Positions 60,742 to 64,000 of a stretch of 64,000 nucleotides of DNA are shown here, in pieces. The DNA comes from Saprospira grandis DSM 2844 (GTDB lineage Bacteria > Bacteroidota > Bacteroidia > Chitinophagales > Saprospiraceae): NCBI GenBank assembly GCA_945888475.1, contig CAMDAB010000002.1, forward strand, positions 1 through 64,000, given 5' to 3'. Below the pieces are notes generated by a model that saw only the letters and a program-made list of their open reading frames with translations, searched no databases and was not told the DNA's origin. The translations under genes were made by a program, and so were the position numbers. Within the stretch, counting starts at the first letter, position 1. Every line of letters begins with the position of its first letter.

Positions 60742-62235
60742 TTACCAACCTTCCTGCTTCACCAACTTAATGGTTTTGCCTTCGATTTTAAATTGCTGGG
60801 CACCAATTTTGAAATAATCTCCATCTTTTTTCGATTTAAGATCAGTGTAAGTACCATCGAGGGTATGAATTGCACCGCCTGTGACTTTTGCGATATAAAT
60901 ATAATCGAGGTTGACATCACCGTTTTTGCCTGTTCCGCAAATCACAATATCGACCGGCTTGTTGGCTTCTATCAATTTTTCAATCAAGGTGATATCTCTT
61001 ACCCTTGAGTAATTGTCGGCAATCAACACAGCGCCTTTACAGTCGGGGAATTTTGAATAGCCATATAAAATTGACTCAATATCGTTTTCGGGTGCTTTGC
61101 CGCCTTTTCCTGCAGCCATACAGTAAAAGGCTGTTTTTTCAATATCCTCATATTTATCGGAACTTACATAATAGGTTCCTCCGGTAGTTCCAATGGGACC
61201 GTCGGGTTTAGTGTCGCCATCATTGAAGAATACAAACTTTTCAGTTTCATTTGCTTTGATATGGTCCTTCAGATAGAGCAAGGTTTGCGTCAGATAAGGA
61301 TACATACTTCCTGTCACATCCTGAACAATTACAAAGTCGTCCCATTTGCTGTTGTTTTTATTAAAATACTGAGAAACGACCGAATCGCTGGTCATTTTCG
61401 AAATAAGCTCTTTTGTGCTTGTTGTTTTTGGAATTTTAGCGTCAGGGTCCGGCACCTCTTTTTCAATCCAGGTATCTACAGGTATTTTTTTATTAAAATA
61501 CTCTTTTGGACGAGCTTTTTTGCCATTTCCGGGTTTATCGAATTTTTTGCCCGATGATCTTTTTTCGGGATTATGATGTAAATAATATCCTGTCCAAACT
61601 TTTTTCTCCTCGTAGGTAACTACTTTTTCTTTGATGATTTTGGTGGGTACTTTCGAATTGATTAATTTCATGGTTGTTTTAATCTTTTCGATTTCTTCAT
61701 TGGTAGTGAGCACCCTCGATCCGGGGTCATCGATCCGACGGTCCATTACAGTGCTGATAATCTTACCATCGGCAGTGGTCACACGGTGTGGTTTGATATA
61801 AATGACAAAGCCATGAAAGAAATCTTTGGCAGTTTCGTATTGCATAGAGCCGTCCTGAGCCACAAGTCGCCATTCGATGAGGTTAGAGGTAAATGCCTCA
61901 GGAAAAAAATCCTGCAGCATTTCATAGCGCTCTCTATTCAGTTTTACCTGATTGAAATTTTTATCCCTTTTAAAAACAGTGTAAACCAGGTCTATTCTTT
62001 CAACGATGGTATCGCTGATACTTTCCAAAATTTTCTTTTCATTGTCATTGAAAACAAATTTTGCATACTTCATAGGGAAGTAAAGAATATACGGACTTTC
62101 TCTCGAATAGTCAAATTTTGGTTCAACAGTCGGAGGCAACTGCGACAGAAAATCGGGGCTAACAACAAGTTCGCCCTGAGCTTTGAGCAAATTCAATGCA
62201 AAGCATAGCAATAAAAACAGACTAAAATTTCTCAT
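60742..62235 (-). CDS. Secreted vWA-domain protein
   Basis: A 497-residue protein with a signal peptide (RNFSLFLLLCFALNLLKAQ). The N-terminal 290 residues are a domain I cannot name, with a basic proline/lysine patch (KVWTGYYLHHNPEKRSSGKKFDKPGNGKKARPKEYFN). The C-terminal half is a von Willebrand A fold. The first strand and MIDAS motif are DFVIVQDVTGSMYPYLTQTLL (DxTGS), EKFVFFNDGDT supplies the next metal-site Asp, and IVICGTGKNGDVNLDYIYIAKVTGGAIHTL is the last alpha/beta unit. It may bind a protein partner via metal at the cell surface. A -7-like TACTTTTG lies 24 bp upstream of the start on the minus strand. No chaperone AAA+ gene is adjacent. Confidence 0.87.
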   Translation of the reverse strand: MRNFSLFLLLCFALNLLKAQGELVVSPDFLSQLPPTVEPKFDYSRESPYILYFPMKYAKFVFNDNEKKILESISDTIVERIDLVYTVFKRDKNFNQVKLNRERYEMLQDFFPEAFTSNLIEWRLVAQDGSMQYETAKDFFHGFVIYIKPHRVTTADGKIISTVMDRRIDDPGSRVLTTNEEIEKIKTTMKLINSKVPTKIIKEKVVTYEEKKVWTGYYLHHNPEKRSSGKKFDKPGNGKKARPKEYFNKKIPVDTWIEKEVPDPDAKIPKTTSTKELISKMTSDSVVSQYFNKNNSKWDDFVIVQDVTGSMYPYLTQTLLYLKDHIKANETEKFVFFNDGDTKPDGPIGTTGGTYYVSSDKYEDIEKTAFYCMAAGKGGKAPENDIESILYGYSKFPDCKGAVLIADNYSRVRDITLIEKLIEANKPVDIVICGTGKNGDVNLDYIYIAKVTGGAIHTLDGTYTDLKSKKDGDYFKIGAQQFKIEGKTIKLVKQEGW

Positions 62236-62331
62236 AGGAATTACTGTTGAAATGTCCGCAAAAGTAGGTATTATTCTTTGAATTATCTATTTTTTGTGCA
62301 GGGGGCATTGTGTAATTATTGTTAAAAAAAT

Positions 62332-62363
62332 AAAGAGTTGCCCCATTTTAGGAACAACTCTTT
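62332..62363 (-). terminator. Terminator after superoxide dismutase gene
   Basis: AAAGAGTTG and CAACTCTTT form a 9-bp perfect stem followed on the minus strand by TATTTTTTT, 29 bp after the stop. Confidence 0.85.
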
Positions 62364-62391
62364 ACAAAGAAATAATTTATTTTTCAGTTTA

Positions 62392-63006
62392 TTACTTACT
62401 CAGTTCAAAACGTTTTGTTACCTCTGCCCAATTGATAATGTTGTAAAAAGCATTGACATAATCGGGACGTCTGTTCTGATAGTTCAGGTAATAGGCATGT
62501 TCCCATACATCGAGACCCAGAATAGGATTGGCACCGCATCCACGGGTATCAACATCCATCAAAGGATTGTCCTGGTTAGGTGTGGAGCAGATTTCGAGCT
62601 TTCCGCCCGAATGCACACAAAGCCAAGCCCATCCCGAACCGAAACGACTTGTAGCTGCAGCGGTAAATTTCTCACGAAAAACAGCATAGCTGCCAAAATC
62701 GCGGTTGATTGATTCCAGTAAAACTCCTGCAGGCTCAGCACCACCATTTGGCGACATAATTTCCCAAAAAAGATTGTGATTCCAGAAACCACCGCCATTG
62801 TTACGAACGGCCATTGGTGCTTTGGAGATATTTTTTAGAATTTCCTCAATGCTTTTGCCTTCCAATTCGGTACCGGCAATGGCATTGTTCAGATTTGTTG
62901 TGTAAGCGGCATGGTGTTTTCCGTGGTGGATTTCCATGGTACGAGCATCGATATGCGGCTCGAGAGCAGCAAAATCATAAGGTAATTTAGGCAATTCGAA
63001 AGCCAT
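62392..63006 (-). CDS. Superoxide dismutase (Fe/Mn family)
   Basis: A 204-residue enzyme of normal length. It opens [38 protein letters not shown] with the first metal His (about 27). [16 protein letters not shown] gives the second His, and [22 protein letters not shown] gives the Asp and the third His ligands. GSGWAWLCV with [13 protein letters not shown] points to the Mn or cambialistic group, but metal use cannot be fixed by eye. It converts superoxide to hydrogen peroxide and oxygen. A -7 element TATCTTTG lies upstream, and a short hairpin (63024-63040) sits in the leader. Confidence 0.96.
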   Translation of the reverse strand: MAFELPKLPYDFAALEPHIDARTMEIHHGKHHAAYTTNLNNAIAGTELEGKSIEEILKNISKAPMAVRNNGGGFWNHNLFWEIMSPNGGAEPAGVLLESINRDFGSYAVFREKFTAAATSRFGSGWAWLCVHSGGKLEICSTPNQDNPLMDVDTRGCGANPILGLDVWEHAYYLNYQNRRPDYVNAFYNIINWAEVTKRFELSK

Positions 63007-63078
63007 AATATTTTGTTTTTGAAAAAGGGACTGACCCTTTGGTGAGATAATTAAATTTTAAAAAATATAATACAGATT

Positions 63079-63086
63079 CAAAGATA
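63079..63086 (-). promoter_or_regulatory. Candidate -7 element of the SOD promoter
   Basis: On the minus strand TATCTTTG matches TAnnTTTG. A clear -33 TTTG is lacking. The leader would be about 65 nt and contain the hairpin AAAGGG..CCCTTT (63024-63040). Confidence 0.45.
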
Positions 63087-63147
63087 AAAAGTTTAGCGAT
63101 TTTAAACAGAATGTCTAAGTCATTTATTAATAAATAGCTCAACAAGA

Positions 63148-63362
63148 TTAAAAAACACGACAGCCATTGAGACTGGGAATAGTGCTTTGTTCGGGGAGTG
63201 GGGGAAGTATTATCGGCATGTTCTTTAATGAACCTGCATTAACATTTTTCTGTCCACCTCCAATTTGGTTTTGCTCAAAGAACTTCTGTACATTAGCTGA
63301 GTTGATATAATGACTTATGTATTTTGTATCAACAGTATTTTTTTTGAGTCTTGTTATTTTCG
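63148..63362 (-). pseudogene. HsdS (type I restriction specificity subunit) C-terminal remnant
   Basis: The frame reads LKKNTVDTKYISHYINSANVQ ... GGGQKNVNAGSL and NMPIILPPLPEQ, the characteristic end of an HsdS target-recognition half (interface helix and the L-P-P-L-x-E-Q motif). Only about 70 residues are present. The upstream side joins an ORF6N fragment in a different frame and the downstream side ends after the PEQ, so this is a broken piece. Confidence 0.75.
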
Positions 63363-63596
63363 GTGTTTTCCTTTGCCAGTTTCTAAGGTCACAAATTGTG
63401 ATCTTAAAGATTGCCACTCGGCATCAGTTAGCTGAAAACAAAAGTTTTCGGGAAACCTTTCACTATTTCGTTTTACTGCTTGCTTTAACACCCTGAGCTC
63501 AACCTGATACATCACAGCCAGGTAGCTGTCCAGCATCACTTGCAGATCTCTTATGGTGTAAATCTTATTTTCTATTTGACTAATGCTTATTTCCAT
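63354..63596 (-). pseudogene. ORF6N-domain protein, truncated copy A
   Basis: An 80-residue ORF, MEISISQIENKIYTIRDLQVMLDSYLAVMYQVELRVLKQAVKRN and on to FQLTDAEWQSLRSQFVTLE, is the N-terminal ORF6N DNA-binding-like domain. It ends after TGKGKHRK where intact proteins continue into an EQGVAML region, and the frame then runs into HsdS sequence. One likely key residue differs from copy B (DSY versus DSD). Confidence 0.75.
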
Positions 63597-63895
63597 AACA
63601 TTTTACTGGTATGTTTTAAGGTGCCAAATTGGAACCTTAGAACCTGTGTTTTGAAGCAATCTATTAATCCAACAGCCTCTTTTGAGGTCACAATTTGTGA
63701 CTTCAAGTGATTCATTTCATCATTGGTTAACTGAAAACGAAATTCGTTTGGAAATCTATCTAAATTACGCTTAACGGCTTGGTTCAAAACTTTTGTTTCT
63801 ACCTGATACATCACAGCCAGGTCGCTGTCCAGCATTACTTGCAGACCTCTTATGGTGTAAATCTTATTTTCTATTTGGCTAATGCTTATTTCCAT
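63587..63895 (-). pseudogene. ORF6N-domain protein, truncated copy B
   Basis: A 102-residue ORF with a start 299 bp from that of copy A and a near-identical first 57 residues. After SQIVTSK it switches to CFKTQVLRFQFGTLK, which resembles a second ORF6N segment (LRFQFGT). The gene appears to have been spliced at a short palindrome coding for the (S/F)Q(I/F)(V/G)T motif. It carries no intact C-terminal half. Confidence 0.7.
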
Positions 63896-64000
63896 ATCCT
63901 AATATTGTTGTGATCTTGAAGTGCCAAATTGGAACTTCAAAAACTGTGTTTTGAAGCAAAGGCTTAATGCAATACCCTTTCGAGCTCTCTAACAGACAAC
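63896..64000 (-). pseudogene. Further fragment with YhcG/DUF1016-like and ORF6N-like pieces
   Basis: At 63964-63999 the minus strand reads SVRELERVL followed by a stop, resembling the start region of YhcG/DUF1016 PD-(D/E)XK proteins. A different frame nearby reads CFKTQFLKFQFGTS, homologous to the piece in ORF6N copy B. The region is cut by the window edge and identity is tentative. Confidence 0.35.

Overview
The window comes from a member of the Bacteroidota. The DNA is AT-rich and starts lack Shine-Dalgarno sequences. Several promoters fit the Bacteroidota pattern TTTG-N19-TAnnTTTG. The gene set includes a type IX secretion/gliding lipoprotein (SprE/PorW), secreted SPOR-domain and outer-membrane barrel proteins, ORF6N genes and a DUF1703-type AAA/PD-(D/E)XK protein. 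No rRNA, tRNA or CRISPR array was found.

Layout. 1-780 is the C-terminal nuclease end of a RecB-like helicase. 0.8-5.5 kb holds a small ADP-ribosyltransferase-like ORF, an FGE/SUMF1 lipoprotein, a FadB/FadJ-type beta-oxidation enzyme and a four-helix-bundle gene between repeats. 6-11.1 kb has a membrane-anchored unknown, a thioredoxin-SPOR fusion and a tight cluster (7.7-11.1 kb) of an ATP-dependent-ligase-like protein with two unrecognised proteins and a membrane-anchored small protein. 11.2-19.5 kb carries YbjN, carboxyltransferase, TerB-like, lipid kinase, LRR, GHMP sugar kinase and methyltransferase genes.

19.6-29.4 kb is the most unusual part. It contains a REP-associated transposase beside a 38-bp perfect palindrome in a fold-back, and three large minus-strand genes (743, about 210 and 1285 aa) rich in Gly/Tyr 'GY..GYNKG' repeats. 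Divergent from these are a small exported protein and an orphan contractile-injection-system (CIS) tube-type protein with a C-terminal LysM domain. A second, truncated copy of that two-gene unit (exported protein plus the first 54 residues of a tube-like protein) lies at 19.65-20.12 kb. No sheath, spike, baseplate wedge or AAA+ gene of a CIS is in the window.

29.6-63 kb is mostly housekeeping and envelope functions: a DUF1703-type ATPase/nuclease, OmpA-like barrel protein, methyltransferase and GT39 pair, rsmG, aroB, a 1178-aa propeller/barrel protein, an MBL hydrolase, thiL, a Dna2-like helicase-nuclease, cysQ, an MtfA-like protein without its zinc motif, long-chain acyl-CoA ligase, TPR proteins, class A PBP, SprE/PorW, M23 peptidase, a secreted vWA protein and Fe/Mn superoxide dismutase. 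The right edge (63.1-64 kb) is a graveyard of an HsdS fragment and tandem ORF6N fragments, suggesting the edge of a type I restriction-modification island.

Short dispersed palindromes (CCCGATAGCTATCGGG and TCTCGTC..GACGAGA hairpins) and CACGCAAAG-type repeats fill many intergenic gaps.
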